A stretch of DNA of 64,000 nt from Martinezella lusitana (GTDB taxonomy: Bacteria; Pseudomonadota; Alphaproteobacteria; Rhizobiales; Rhizobiaceae): the NCBI RefSeq assembly GCF_014207095.1, contig NZ_JACHBG010000017.1, forward strand, positions 55,327 to 119,326. Reading direction: 5' to 3'. The notes beneath the pieces are model-generated. The model did no database searches and was not told the DNA's origin. It was given only the letters and a program-made list of their open reading frames with translations. Every line of letters begins with the position of its first letter. The first letter of the stretch is position 1. Positions 9,061 through 18,307 of the stretch are shown here, piece after piece. A program made the position numbers and the translations under genes.

Positions 9061-10587
9061 TCACGAATTTTGGACGAGACCAGGTTTCCAGCCGGTATTT
9101 TCGATGAACTCCGACAGTCTTTCGAAATCCGGCCCTTGAGCACGATCCTCACCGAGAGGCGGCACGAGAGCACGAACCTGCCGGTAGGCTTGCCCGGTGA
9201 GCGTGCCAAGCTCATTCTCCACGCCACGAAGCTCAACTGCTTGCGCCGAAGCGATAAGCTCAATGACGACGAGGTAGCGCAGCCGCTCGATGATCGCCCC
9301 CGTCTTGGCCAGAACACCCGGCGCCATCGACGCCTGATCCTCGACCCCGTCCGCAACCGGAAGGGGTGTGAGCGAGATCGGTATGGCCAGATGCCGTATC
9401 TCGGCCTCGAGCGCCGAGACCGTCTTTTGCACCGTCGCGAAACCCGTGCGGCTCTGGTCAAGCGGCGTGAGGAACCGCGGCAGGTCCGACATGGCGGCCG
9501 ACATGATTTTCATCGTGCGGTACGCGGTGGCGGCGGCACAATGCGCCAGCGCCTGACCGAGGTGTTCCCATGCCAGCACGAAGGCGGTCATGTCGAAATT
9601 TCCATGCGAGAGAATAAGCCCTGCATCGGCGAGCACGACCGGGTTGTCGCCCGAGCTGGCAAGCTCGATCTCCGTTACCTCATGAGCCTGGCCGATTGCA
9701 TAGTGAAGCGCACCCCAGACCTGTGGAGCGCAGCGGTAACTCAAGGGATCCTGCAACCGCCGCGCCGCACCATCGGCGAGCAGCGAGCTTCCGGTAAGCA
9801 GCTCGCGAAGCCTGGCTGCGACATCTCTCTGGCCAAAGGCCGGTCTTGCAGCCAGCGCCCGGTCGTCGAAAGCGGATGTGTTAGCGCGGAAAGCCTCGAA
9901 ATTCAAAGCGATTGCAGCAAGCGACCAGTCGAACAGCCGAGAAACGTCTTCGAGACAAAGACAGGCCCTGCCGACGGACAGGCTGTTGGCGACGACGAGA
10001 ACATGGCCGTCTTTCGGTCCCAGCGGAAGCGGTTTCAAACCGGCCCTTTCGAGAGCTTCGCCCGCCGTTGTTACTATACCGCCGACCTCGGCCTCACCAT
10101 CTCCCAGCAAAGCTCTGCCCATGTGCGCAAGCGGAGCAAGATCGGCCGCGCCGATAGAGCCAAGCGACGGCACGACCGGGTGAAAACCTGCATTAAGCGC
10201 GGCCACCAGTCCTGAAAATACCGGCAGCGACACGCCGGACCCGCCAGCCGCCATGCCGGCGAGGCGCGCCGCCATCATGGCTCGAACAGCCTCGCGCGGG
10301 AGCGCAGGGCCGACTCCGACCGCACGCGCTTGGGGCACGCGCATCTGAAAGGCAATCAGATCATCCGCATCAAGCCTGGTATCGACACCCGCGCCCAAAG
10401 CGGTTGTCAAACCATAGACCGGACGATCATCGGCGAGATAGCCTTCCACGACCGCACGGGCTGAGCGGATCTTTCCCTCGACCTCTGGCGAAATCGCAAT
10501 CGTCGCGTTGCCTCTTGCGATCTCGACGATATCCTTCACTGTCGGAGGCGTTCCGGTGAAGGATACGGTATTGTCCGTCTTGCTCAT
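9061..10587 (-). CDS. HAL/PAL-family protein lacking the MIO Ala-Ser-Gly triad
   Basis: 508 residues, the normal length for histidine ammonia-lyase relatives. The fold is clear: VYGLTTALGAG (Tyr58), GDNPVV and SHGNFDM, and a C-terminal helical region. In true HAL/PAL the segment GSVGASGDLAPLAH supplies Ala-Ser-Gly, which cyclises to the MIO electrophile. Here residues 143-155 read GSIGAADLAPLAH, one residue shorter and with no Ser-Gly. MIO cannot form by the usual route, so classical ammonia-lyase activity is doubtful. It is the first gene of a leftward operon with the ornithine-cyclodeaminase-like and PhnD-like genes. The start has AGGCAAGCGGAA upstream. Confidence 0.85.
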   Translation of the reverse strand: MSKTDNTVSFTGTPPTVKDIVEIARGNATIAISPEVEGKIRSARAVVEGYLADDRPVYGLTTALGAGVDTRLDADDLIAFQMRVPQARAVGVGPALPREAVRAMMAARLAGMAAGGSGVSLPVFSGLVAALNAGFHPVVPSLGSIGAADLAPLAHMGRALLGDGEAEVGGIVTTAGEALERAGLKPLPLGPKDGHVLVVANSLSVGRACLCLEDVSRLFDWSLAAIALNFEAFRANTSAFDDRALAARPAFGQRDVAARLRELLTGSSLLADGAARRLQDPLSYRCAPQVWGALHYAIGQAHEVTEIELASSGDNPVVLADAGLILSHGNFDMTAFVLAWEHLGQALAHCAAATAYRTMKIMSAAMSDLPRFLTPLDQSRTGFATVQKTVSALEAEIRHLAIPISLTPLPVADGVEDQASMAPGVLAKTGAIIERLRYLVVIELIASAQAVELRGVENELGTLTGQAYRQVRALVPPLGEDRAQGPDFERLSEFIENTGWKPGLVQNS

Positions 10588-10925
10588 TTCCGCTTGCCTC
10601 CAGCACCTGTGATCGCCTTGCCGCCAATGTTCGTCGTCGGATCAGGTATGTCTAACGCATACCATGTCATAGGGGCAGCGGCAGTCATATCGATTGAAGA
10701 ACACCGCTATCCTATTGTGCGGCGATCCCCCTGTTGAAAAGCCAGGTAGGCTGGATGATTTTGTTTTCTGTGTTAAGATATTAATGTAAGCTATTGATAT
10801 TATGCAATTTTCATTGAGAATCATTCCGGCTCCAGCATCCAGGCCATAGGAACTATGGCTGCCTGACTTCTGATATCGGCTTGGCTGACGCCTTGCCCAT
10901 TGTTGCCAAAACGGCGAGGTCCGAA

Positions 10926-10943
10926 CCACTTTTCACAAAGTGG
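10926..10943. promoter_or_regulatory. 18-bp palindrome, probable MocR operator upstream of cupin
   Basis: CCACTTTTCACAAAGTGG. The same architecture with identical length and arms (CCACTT..TC.....AAGTGG) recurs at 12811-12828, directly before the MocR-family regulator gene. The site is about 60 bp upstream of the cupin start (11005) and inside the divergent interval with the HAL-family operon. Confidence 0.65.
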
Positions 10944-11004
10944 TCCTTGCCGAGCCATCCATTCGCGGCTCAGTTTGCCAGCTCAAACATGACGGAGGAA
11001 GCTG

Positions 11005-11376
11005 ATGGCTGAGGAAGACAAGATCGTTTTCGCGAACGGTAAGGGCGAGTTCTGGACCGACGAACGATGCTATATTACGGAGTTGCACAATTGCGATGCG
11101 TCTCCGGAAGCGTCGCTAGCGGTCGCTCGCGTCGAGGTAGGCGTTACCACGCAGCTGCACAGCCTGACCGGAGTGATAGAGCGTTACATCGTTCGCCAAG
11201 GCGAGGGCAACCTCGAAATCGATGGCGTAAAGCAGCGGCTTCAGGTGGGGGATCAGGCAGTCATACCGGCCGGCGCGGCACAGCGTATCGAGAATACGGG
11301 CGCAGTAGATCTCGAATTCTATTGCCTGTGCACGCCGCGATTCTTCCCGGAATCCTATGTGAACCTGGAACAATAA
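11005..11376 (+). CDS. Small cupin-domain protein
   Basis: 123 residues forming a single cupin barrel (PF07883 type): AVARVEVGVTTQLHSLTGVIERYIVRQGEGNLEIDG (about 38-73) is motif 1 and QVGDQAVIPAGAAQRIENTG (about 78-97) motif 2. The first motif keeps one histidine (LHS), an arginine and a tyrosine rather than the full HxH...E set, so metal binding may be altered. The ribosome-binding site is GGAGG, 6 bases upstream. It could be a small-molecule isomerase/oxygenase or a binding protein. The palindrome upstream suggests control by the neighbouring MocR regulator. It is convergent with that regulator. Confidence 0.8.
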   Translation: MAEEDKIVFANGKGEFWTDERCYITELHNCDASPEASLAVARVEVGVTTQLHSLTGVIERYIVRQGEGNLEIDGVKQRLQVGDQAVIPAGAAQRIENTGAVDLEFYCLCTPRFFPESYVNLEQ

Positions 11377-11393
11377 GTAGGTAGGTGGAATTG

Positions 11394-12803
11394 CTAGGCG
11401 GGAAATGTCTCGCCTGCCAGATTGCAAATGGTGTCGATGGCGAACTGCATGGTCGCCGGCGGGCGGACGAAGGGCAAGCGGATGAAGTCGCCAAAATTCT
11501 CATTGGCGGAGTAGCCGGGGCCGGCCGACAGGAATAGGCGGTGGCGTTGGGCCTCTTGGCACAGCGCCACTGTATCGACACCGGGCATGTGGATCCACAT
11601 GGCAGTGCCGCCCGCAGGACGCGACCAGCGCCATCGGCCTTGGACGCGCTCCGTAATGAGATCCTCGGCGGCTTTCAGATGGCCGGCAACCTCCTGGTGA
11701 CGATAAGTCCGCGCTTCGCTGATGTTTTCGAGCAGGCCGACGGCGAGATACTGATCGAACATCGAACAACCGAGGTCGTTGACCGCTTTGAAACTCGCGA
11801 GCCGCTTCACGACTAGAGGCGTAGACCTGATCCAGCCGATGCGGATACCACCCCAGAACAACTTCGATAGCGTTCCGATCGTTGCGACGAGCTCCGGATT
11901 CGTCTGGCCGGCGAGTGGACGCGGTGTTGTTCCAGCGAGGGTGGAAAGTTCGTTTTGCGCGCCATCTTCGACAAGGAAAGTCGGGTAACGTTCCAGCAGA
12001 TCCACAAGCTTGCGGCGACTGGCATCGTCCAGCGATCGCCCCGTCGGGTTATGCGCTTCCGGAAAAAGATAGAGAAGCTTTGGCCGGTTCCTGAGCGCCT
12101 TTTCCAATTCGACCATGTTCAGACTGGTATCCGTGGCAGCGACGGGAACAATCCGCGCATTGCGCCGGCGAAAGGCCTCCAACGAGCCGCGATAGACCGG
12201 GTCTTCAACAACGACTGCATCCGACGGATCGACAAGGGCGTTGGCGAGAAGCCAAACCGCCTGCTGGGCGCCGCTGGTAATCAGAATATTGTCGGGATGG
12301 GTCGGAAGTCCGAGGTCTGTATAGTAACGAGCGACAGCCCAGCGGAGCGCGGGCAGACCGGAGGCATCGTAACCAAGGCCGGCAGCGACGCTTGCAAGGT
12401 CGACGCCGCGCAAAGCGGCAAGCATTCGGGTGAGAACGGGTGAGGGCGGCAGGGCGCCGCTGGTCATATCGATATCCTGGGGGAGCGCCAAGACTTCGCC
12501 GGCAAGGCGCGTATGCGCAGCCCCCGAGGTGGTTGCAGACGCAACGATGCGATGGCCGCTGCCATGCCGGCTGTCCAGCACTTCCGCATCCCGCAAAGAA
12601 GCATAGGCCGCAACGACCGTTCCCCGGCTTACTGCAAGCGCCGTCGCAAGCGCTCGTTCCGAGGGTAACAGACCACCGACGGGCAGCTCTCTCGCGGCGA
12701 TCAACTTGGCGATTGCCAAACTCAGCTGCTGGCTGATCTTGCCCTCGAGCATGCGCCAGTCACCAATGAGCCGGCTGATCCTTGCCGGTGAAATCCTGTT
12801 CAT
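11394..12803 (-). CDS. MocR-family (GntR-aminotransferase) transcription regulator
   Basis: 469 residues from ATG 12803 (TCAGGA just upstream); the longer open frame upstream is not needed. Residues about 15-85 are a GntR winged helix (AARELPVGGLLPSERALATALAVSRGTVVAAYASLRDAEVL, with GSGHRIV as wing). Residues about 110-465 are a class I aminotransferase-like domain with the PLP lysine in TLSKLFWGGIRIGW, SGAQQAVWL and PVYRGS. Such proteins bind PLP and respond to amino-acid or amine effectors. The 18-bp palindrome at 12811-12828 lies 8 bp from its start codon, so autoregulation is likely. Its divergent partner is the SDR gene, and a matching palindrome precedes the cupin. Confidence 0.88.
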   Translation of the reverse strand: MNRISPARISRLIGDWRMLEGKISQQLSLAIAKLIAARELPVGGLLPSERALATALAVSRGTVVAAYASLRDAEVLDSRHGSGHRIVASATTSGAAHTRLAGEVLALPQDIDMTSGALPPSPVLTRMLAALRGVDLASVAAGLGYDASGLPALRWAVARYYTDLGLPTHPDNILITSGAQQAVWLLANALVDPSDAVVVEDPVYRGSLEAFRRRNARIVPVAATDTSLNMVELEKALRNRPKLLYLFPEAHNPTGRSLDDASRRKLVDLLERYPTFLVEDGAQNELSTLAGTTPRPLAGQTNPELVATIGTLSKLFWGGIRIGWIRSTPLVVKRLASFKAVNDLGCSMFDQYLAVGLLENISEARTYRHQEVAGHLKAAEDLITERVQGRWRWSRPAGGTAMWIHMPGVDTVALCQEAQRHRLFLSAGPGYSANENFGDFIRLPFVRPPATMQFAIDTICNLAGETFPA

Positions 12804-12810
12804 TCCTGAT

Positions 12811-12828
12811 CCACTTCTCGACAAGTGG
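12811..12828. promoter_or_regulatory. 18-bp palindrome, probable MocR operator in mocR-SDR intergenic region
   Basis: CCACTTCTCGACAAGTGG, the same design as 10926-10943. It overlaps the 5' leader of the MocR gene and lies 88 bp upstream of the SDR start, so one site could control both divergent units. Confidence 0.65.
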
Positions 12829-12915
12829 ACTTTGTCAGATCTCGAAGAATGGAGCAACTTGGTTTGCGGAGAACGAGATGAAGGGCCTCGGTCAGCAGGC
12901 TCAGGGGAGGAAAAA

Positions 12916-13755
12916 ATGGGATCTTTCGCCACTAGGGGCGAGCATGCGCCATTGGCCGTACGGCAAGTCGTGCCAACGCGCTCGCATGCTGGCAAACGTT
13001 ATCTAGTCCTCGGCGGTGCAGGCGGTGCCGGCAAGGCCGCTGCTGAACTGCTGGCGGCTGAAGGCGCCTCGGTCGTCATCGGCGACGTCCGCGAGCAGGC
13101 CTTGAATGAGGCAATTGCAGGCCTCGGGCCACATTCCAAAACGGTTTCTGGCGTCGTGGTCGACCTCAGCAGCGCCGAGTCTATCGCAGCGGCAATCGGG
13201 CAGGCTGAGCATCGGCTCGGCGCCCTGGACGGGCTCGTCAACTGTGCGGCCATCGTCCGACATGTCGATCCTCTTGAAACACCCTGGACGGATTGGGAGC
13301 GCATTTTCTCCATCAACGTCTTTGGCGCGTTCGAAGCCGCGCGACTTGTCGCCAAGGCAATGATTGCAAAGGACATCAAGGGCGCAATCGTCAATGTGGC
13401 ATCGGAAGCCGGCAAGAAGGGACACACCCAGTCGCTCGCCTATAGTGCCAGCAAGGCGGCCATGATCAACTTCACGCGGGTTCTGTCTGAAGTGCTTGCG
13501 CCGAACGACATCAACGTGAACTGCGTCTGCCCAGGCGGCATGGCGACGGACATGCTCCGCGAGGTCGCAGTCGCCTATGGCGGTCTCGTCGATCAGGCTC
13601 CCGATGACGTGTTCAAGCAGCTCGTCAGCTCGCAATTGCGCCGGCATATCGATCCGGCCGAACTCGCGCGCACGATCTCGTTCCTGCTCAGCGACGACGC
13701 GATGATCATTCGCGGCCAGGCGATCAACACCGATGGTGGCGATACGCCCTATTGA
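12916..13755 (+). CDS. Short-chain dehydrogenase/reductase (SDR)
   Basis: 279 residues from ATG 12916, which has an excellent GGGGAGG ribosome-binding site; the frame upstream is non-coding leader. The NAD(P)-binding motif is GGAGGAGKAAAELLA (about 34-48), GDVREQ follows the second strand, NCAAIVRH replaces NNAG, and the catalytic Ser, Tyr and Lys are in NVASEAGKKGHTQSLAYSASKAA (YSASK). The C-terminal TDGGDTPY is typical of classical SDRs of the 3-oxoacyl-ACP-reductase/sugar-alcohol type. An unusual 20-30 residue N-terminal extension precedes the Rossmann fold. The BMP transporter genes follow 73 bp downstream, so it probably opens that long operon. The substrate is unknown. Confidence 0.85.
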   Translation: MGSFATRGEHAPLAVRQVVPTRSHAGKRYLVLGGAGGAGKAAAELLAAEGASVVIGDVREQALNEAIAGLGPHSKTVSGVVVDLSSAESIAAAIGQAEHRLGALDGLVNCAAIVRHVDPLETPWTDWERIFSINVFGAFEAARLVAKAMIAKDIKGAIVNVASEAGKKGHTQSLAYSASKAAMINFTRVLSEVLAPNDINVNCVCPGGMATDMLREVAVAYGGLVDQAPDDVFKQLVSSQLRRHIDPAELARTISFLLSDDAMIIRGQAINTDGGDTPY

Positions 13756-13828
13756 ACCAATGCGCCCTGGCTGTTCGGCGCTTCTGCGTTCCGCAACTCC
13801 CGCGACATACTTGCCCTTGGAGTCTCAA

Positions 13829-14848
13829 ATGACCACCACCAGCAAATTCCAGAATATCTGCCTCGGTTCCGCCCTTGCCCTTGCAACGCTTTGGGTGCCG
13901 GCCAAGGCTGAAGATGCCACCTACGTTCTGGTCACGCCCAGCCGCATTGGAGTGAACAAGTTCCTCGGCCTTGGAAAGATCGGCATCGAAAAAGCCGCAG
14001 AGGCTCACGGCGTGAAAGCGCGTATCTTCGAAGGCACCGATCCGTCTACCCGCAGACAGAACGTCCAGGCCGCAATCGACATGAAGGCCCAGATCATCGC
14101 CGTCATGGGCTTTGAGTTCGGCGATATCATCGCCGATCTGGCGCCGGATTATCCGGAATCGAATTTCGTCATCATCGATACCTGCATTCCGGATGCGCCG
14201 AAGAATGTTCACTGCGCCGTGTTCCGCGAACAGGAATCCGCCTATCTCGCCGGCGCGGAGGCTGCCTTGACCTCGAGCAGCAAGACGGTGGGTGTGATCG
14301 GCGCTCTCGATATCCCGTTCCTGCATCGCTACACCGATTCCTTCGCGCTCGGCGCAAAGGCGGTGCGCTCCGACATCAACGTCCTACCGACCTCATGGAT
14401 CGGCGGCGATAATCCCTTCCAGGATCCAGTGAGGGCGCAGACGCAAGCCGCATTGCAGCTCTCGAATGGAGCGGACCGCATCTATGCGGTCGCGGCGGGC
14501 AGCAATGGCGGCGTCTTCAAGGCGGTGGCTGACAAGCCCGGCGCGATGGCGATCGGCCTCGACGTCAATCAGTGTGGCGATGCTCCCGGCGCCATCCTCG
14601 ATAGCACGCTCAAGCGCGTCGATGTCATTCTTCCTGCCACTATCGACGGCATCCTCAAGGGCTCCGCCAAGCCGGTAGTGGGCTTCGGCCTTGCCGAAGG
14701 CGGACTGGAGCTGCTGGCCATGTCACCGGACGTTGCGGCCTCCGGCTGCGCGGTCGCAAAGGAAACCGAAGTCATCGGCAAACTCAAGGAAATCCAGGCA
14801 AGGATCGTATCGGGTGCGATCGCTATCCCTGATCCCATGGCTCAGTGA
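13829..14848 (+). CDS. BMP-family ABC transporter substrate-binding protein
   Basis: 339 residues with a Sec signal peptide (ICLGSALALATLWVPAKA, cleavage near residue 27). The body belongs to the PF02608 basic membrane protein group (VTPSRIGVNKFLGLGKIGIEKAAE; NVHCAVFREQESAYLAGAEAAL; KTVGVIGALDIPFLHRY). Characterised relatives bind purine nucleosides (PnrA, BmpA). No lipobox cysteine is evident, so it is probably a soluble periplasmic protein. The start has TTGGAG 8 bases upstream. It is followed directly by the ATPase and two permeases of the same system. Confidence 0.88.
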   Translation: MTTTSKFQNICLGSALALATLWVPAKAEDATYVLVTPSRIGVNKFLGLGKIGIEKAAEAHGVKARIFEGTDPSTRRQNVQAAIDMKAQIIAVMGFEFGDIIADLAPDYPESNFVIIDTCIPDAPKNVHCAVFREQESAYLAGAEAALTSSSKTVGVIGALDIPFLHRYTDSFALGAKAVRSDINVLPTSWIGGDNPFQDPVRAQTQAALQLSNGADRIYAVAAGSNGGVFKAVADKPGAMAIGLDVNQCGDAPGAILDSTLKRVDVILPATIDGILKGSAKPVVGFGLAEGGLELLAMSPDVAASGCAVAKETEVIGKLKEIQARIVSGAIAIPDPMAQ

Positions 14849-14866
14849 CGATTCCGGAGCACGACA

Positions 14867-16372
14867 ATGGCCTTGCTTCAGATGAAGGGCATTACGAAGC
14901 GATTTGGGAGCCTTGCTGCCAATGACGGCGTCAGCCTCGAGGTAAAAAGCGGCGAGATCCACGCGCTGATGGGTGAAAACGGGGCCGGCAAGTCGACCCT
15001 GATGAACGTCCTCTATGGGCTCATCAAACCGGATGCCGGCGAAATCGTGATCGATGGCAAAGCCATGGATTTTGCAAGCCCGCTCAGCGCCATCGCCGCC
15101 GGCGTTGGCATGGTTCACCAGACATTCAGGCAGTTTCCGAACCTGACCGTCTGGGAAAACCTGGTGTTCCAGAACGAGCCCGGCAATGGTCCGTTTGTCT
15201 CGGCCGATGCCGCTCGCGATTTTGTTCGCAAGCTCGGCGCCAAGCACGGGCTCGAGATCGACCCCGACAGCCGTGTGCGCGATCTGGCGGTCGGCATACG
15301 CCAGCGCCTCGAGATTCTAAAGGCGCTGTCGCGTCAGGCGAAGATCCTGATCCTCGACGAGCCGACGGCCGTCCTCACGCCTCAAGAACGCGACAGCCTC
15401 TTCGCGGCCATGCGACATCTGGCAAGCCAAGGCATGGCGCTCATTCTCGTGACCCATAAAATTCCGGAGGTCACCGCCGTCACAGACCAGATCACCGTCA
15501 TGCGTGACGGCCGCCTCACGGGTACCTTGACGACGGCGGAGACGAACGAGGCCGAGATCATCCGTGCCATGATTGGGCGAAATGTGCCGCCAACGGTCGC
15601 GACGAAGGTGGTGTCGACCGCAACGCCGATGCTCTCTGTCCGGAACCTTTCGGTCCGCAAGGCAAATGTTGCCGTTGTTGACGATGTGTCTTTCGACGTT
15701 CGGCCTGGGGAAATCGTCGGTATCGCCGGCGTTTCCGGAAACGGTCAGCCGCAGTTGATTTCAGCCGTCACGGGACTTGAGCGCGCGGTGGGCTCGGTGG
15801 TCGTCGCTGGGAAGGACGTTTCCGATTTCTCGATCGCAGATCGTCGGTCCGCCGGCATCTCCTATGTGCCCGAGGATCGGCATCTGACGGGCACTGCGCC
15901 CGCAGCCTCGATTGCTGACAACATCGTCTTTGGCACGCATCGTGTCTCAGATGCCTCTCACCGGGGATTTCTCCGCAAAGAGGCCATCCGCACCCAGGCG
16001 CGCAGGCTGATTGAACAATTCAGGGTGAAAGCCACCTCGGAGCAGGTGCCGATCGGCTCGCTCTCCGGCGGCAACATGCAGAAAGTGGTCATAGCCCGCG
16101 AGATCGAGCACCAATCGCCGCTTATCATCATCGAGGAGCCGACACGCGGGGTGGATGTCGGAGCCATAGAATTTATTCACAAGACGCTGATTGCCGAACG
16201 CGACAAAGGCCGGGCGATCCTGGTGGTCTCATCCGACCTCAATGAACTGCTGGCGCTTTCGGATCGCATTCTCGTGATGTTCGAGGGACGGATCAACGCC
16301 AGCCTCACCGGAAACGATATGAACGAAAGCACCGTCGGCGGCTGGATGATGGGGGGAGTACAAAGCGCATGA
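14867..16372 (+). CDS. ABC transporter ATP-binding protein, duplicated NBD (nucleoside type)
   Basis: 501 residues with two nucleotide-binding domains, as in the YufO/NupO and ribose-type importers. Domain 1 has Walker A GENGAGKST (37-45), a Q-loop (VHQTFRQF), a modified signature (LAVGIRQRLEILKAL) and Walker B (ILILDEPTAVL). Domain 2 has a degenerate P-loop (GVSGNGQPQ) but keeps LSGGNMQKVVIAREI and LIIIEEPTRGVDVG. It energises import of the substrate caught by the upstream BMP protein, most likely a purine nucleoside. Its stop overlaps the next gene's start by 4 bp. Confidence 0.92.
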   Translation: MALLQMKGITKRFGSLAANDGVSLEVKSGEIHALMGENGAGKSTLMNVLYGLIKPDAGEIVIDGKAMDFASPLSAIAAGVGMVHQTFRQFPNLTVWENLVFQNEPGNGPFVSADAARDFVRKLGAKHGLEIDPDSRVRDLAVGIRQRLEILKALSRQAKILILDEPTAVLTPQERDSLFAAMRHLASQGMALILVTHKIPEVTAVTDQITVMRDGRLTGTLTTAETNEAEIIRAMIGRNVPPTVATKVVSTATPMLSVRNLSVRKANVAVVDDVSFDVRPGEIVGIAGVSGNGQPQLISAVTGLERAVGSVVVAGKDVSDFSIADRRSAGISYVPEDRHLTGTAPAASIADNIVFGTHRVSDASHRGFLRKEAIRTQARRLIEQFRVKATSEQVPIGSLSGGNMQKVVIAREIEHQSPLIIIEEPTRGVDVGAIEFIHKTLIAERDKGRAILVVSSDLNELLALSDRILVMFEGRINASLTGNDMNESTVGGWMMGGVQSA

Positions 16373-17397
16373 CGACGGCGGGAGGCCTCGATACGAAATC
16401 AAGAATGGTGGCCATCGTGCTCTCCATCATCGCTGCGGTTGTTCTGGGAGGGCTTGTCGTTCTCTCGACCGGTGCCAATCCGCTCTCGGTCTATCGTGAG
16501 ATCATCACCGGCGCCGTCGCCGGCCGCGGACTGGGCGAGACGCTCACCCGCGCTGTACCATTGGTCGGTATGGCCCTGGCGGCTGCGATCGCGCTGCGCG
16601 CCGGCCTCGTCAATCTCGGCGGCGACGGGCAGATGCTGGTCGGCGGGCTCGCAGCCGCGCTTGTTGCGCTTTACCTGCCGGCGCCAGGTGTCCTCAGAGC
16701 CGTGTTGGCGTTGCTGGCCGCCATGTGCGCAGGTGGCCTCTATGCCTGGATCGCGGCCATCCTTCAGCTAAGTCTCGCGATTCCTTTTCTGATCGCGAGC
16801 CTGCTCCTGAGCTATATCGCCCGCGGCCTGACATCCTATCTCGTTCGCTATCCCCTGCGCGATCCATCGACGGGTATGCCGGAAACCTATCGTGTCGCGA
16901 CGGGAGCACGCCTGCCCAGCAGCATTCTCGAATTGCCGATCAGTTGGGGCATGGTGATCATGGCTGCGGTCGCAATTGCCGTGGTCGTCAACGACCGGCA
17001 CGGCGTCAATGGTTTCGAGTGGCGTATGACGGGTCTCAATGCCCGCTTCGCGCAATATTCAGGAACGAACTTGCAGCGTCAGACGCGCCGGGTGGCTTTC
17101 CTGAGCGGCGCCCTGGCCGGGCTGGTCGGTGCCCTGCTTATACTCGGACAGCAATATCGTTTCACCGATGGCGCCTTGCTTGCTCCGGGCTACACCTGGT
17201 CCGGCTTGATGGCAGCGGTCCTTGCCATGGCAAGCCCGATTGCGACCGTCATCACGTCGATATTCTTCTCAGCCCTGCAGGTGGGCGGATTTTCCATGGA
17301 GCGGGCGCTCGGCCTGCCAGCCGTCCTCACATGGGTCTTGCAGGCATTGATCATTCTCTGCCTCGCTGCCCGCCCGATCTTCCTGAGGAAGCGATAG
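16369..17397 (+). CDS. ABC transporter permease (BMP/nucleoside type), subunit 1
   Basis: 342 residues, highly hydrophobic with about 8-10 membrane helices, of the PF02653 (BPD_transp_2) group. Diagnostic segments are AIALRAGLVNLGGDGQMLVGGLAAAL (about 72-97) and NLQRQTRRVAFLSGALAGLVGALLILGQQYRF. The ATGA overlap with the ATPase gene shows translational coupling. It forms the heterodimeric inner-membrane channel with the next gene product. Confidence 0.9.
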   Translation: MTTAGGLDTKSRMVAIVLSIIAAVVLGGLVVLSTGANPLSVYREIITGAVAGRGLGETLTRAVPLVGMALAAAIALRAGLVNLGGDGQMLVGGLAAALVALYLPAPGVLRAVLALLAAMCAGGLYAWIAAILQLSLAIPFLIASLLLSYIARGLTSYLVRYPLRDPSTGMPETYRVATGARLPSSILELPISWGMVIMAAVAIAVVVNDRHGVNGFEWRMTGLNARFAQYSGTNLQRQTRRVAFLSGALAGLVGALLILGQQYRFTDGALLAPGYTWSGLMAAVLAMASPIATVITSIFFSALQVGGFSMERALGLPAVLTWVLQALIILCLAARPIFLRKR

Positions 17398-17400
17398 ATC

Positions 17401-18297
17401 ATGATCAATATGCTTCTTTCCCAGGTGCTCGATCTGATGACGCCGGTGCTGCTGGCGGCGATGGCCGGAGCGCTGTGTGAACGCGCCGGCGTTTTCAACA
17501 TCGCGCTTGAGGGCAATATGCTCGTCGGTGCCTTCGTGGTCGTTGCGGCAAGCGTTGCCTTTGGCTCACCGGCACTCGCCGTGCTGCTGGCTCTCATCAG
17601 TGCTGCAATCTTCGCGACGCCGCTTGCTCTCGGCGGCGCGCGGTTCGGCGGTGATCCGATCGTCATCGGCATCGGCCTGAACCTGCTTGCCTCCGGATTG
17701 ACGACCTACCTTCTGAGCGCCCTGTTCGGTGTAACCGGCACGCTCGTCGATCCGTCCGTTACCGCTCTGCCTCGCTTCGGCATTCCGGGCCTTGCCGACG
17801 TTCCCGTGTTCGGTGCGATTGTCGGCGGACACAATGCGCTCGTCTATCTCTCATGGCTACTGGTGATCCTCGTCAACATCTACCTGTTCCGGACGCGCTG
17901 GGGCTTGCGGCTGCGCGGCATCGGCGAGGTACCGTCCGCGGCGGCGGCGATGGGGGCCAATGTGAGCCGCTATCAAACCGCGATCGTTGTTTTCGCCGGT
18001 GCTCTTTGCGGGTTGGCGGGGGCAGAGCTGGCGCTTGGCTCCGTTGCGCTTTTTGCCGAAAACATGACGGCCGGGCGGGGGTGGATCGCCGTGGTCGCCG
18101 TAATGCTGGGCCGCGCCCATCCGCTCGGCATCGCTTTGGCATGCTTCGGCTTCGGCCTCGCAGATGCGATCGGGCTGCGGCTCCAGGGGCAGGGGCTCCC
18201 CAATCAGATCACCGACATAGCCCCCTACGGTATCACTCTGCTGGCGATGGTCGGCCTGGGACTGCGCACTGCTGCAAGAAAATTGAAAAATACGTGA
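17401..18297 (+). CDS. ABC transporter permease (BMP/nucleoside type), subunit 2
   Basis: 298 residues, hydrophobic, second PF02653 permease of the system. AMAGALCERAGVFNIALEGNMLVGAFVVV (about 20-48) is the classic motif of the second nucleoside permease. GEVPSAAAAMGANVSRYQT and AGRGWIAVVAVMLGRAHPLGIA (about 220-242) are the conserved cytoplasmic loop and late-helix regions. It starts 3 bases after the previous stop. The downstream Tm-1-like gene follows after 10 bases, so transporter and enzyme genes are one transcript. Confidence 0.9.
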   Translation: MINMLLSQVLDLMTPVLLAAMAGALCERAGVFNIALEGNMLVGAFVVVAASVAFGSPALAVLLALISAAIFATPLALGGARFGGDPIVIGIGLNLLASGLTTYLLSALFGVTGTLVDPSVTALPRFGIPGLADVPVFGAIVGGHNALVYLSWLLVILVNIYLFRTRWGLRLRGIGEVPSAAAAMGANVSRYQTAIVVFAGALCGLAGAELALGSVALFAENMTAGRGWIAVVAVMLGRAHPLGIALACFGFGLADAIGLRLQGQGLPNQITDIAPYGITLLAMVGLGLRTAARKLKNT

Positions 18298-18307
18298 GGA
18301 GGAAACG

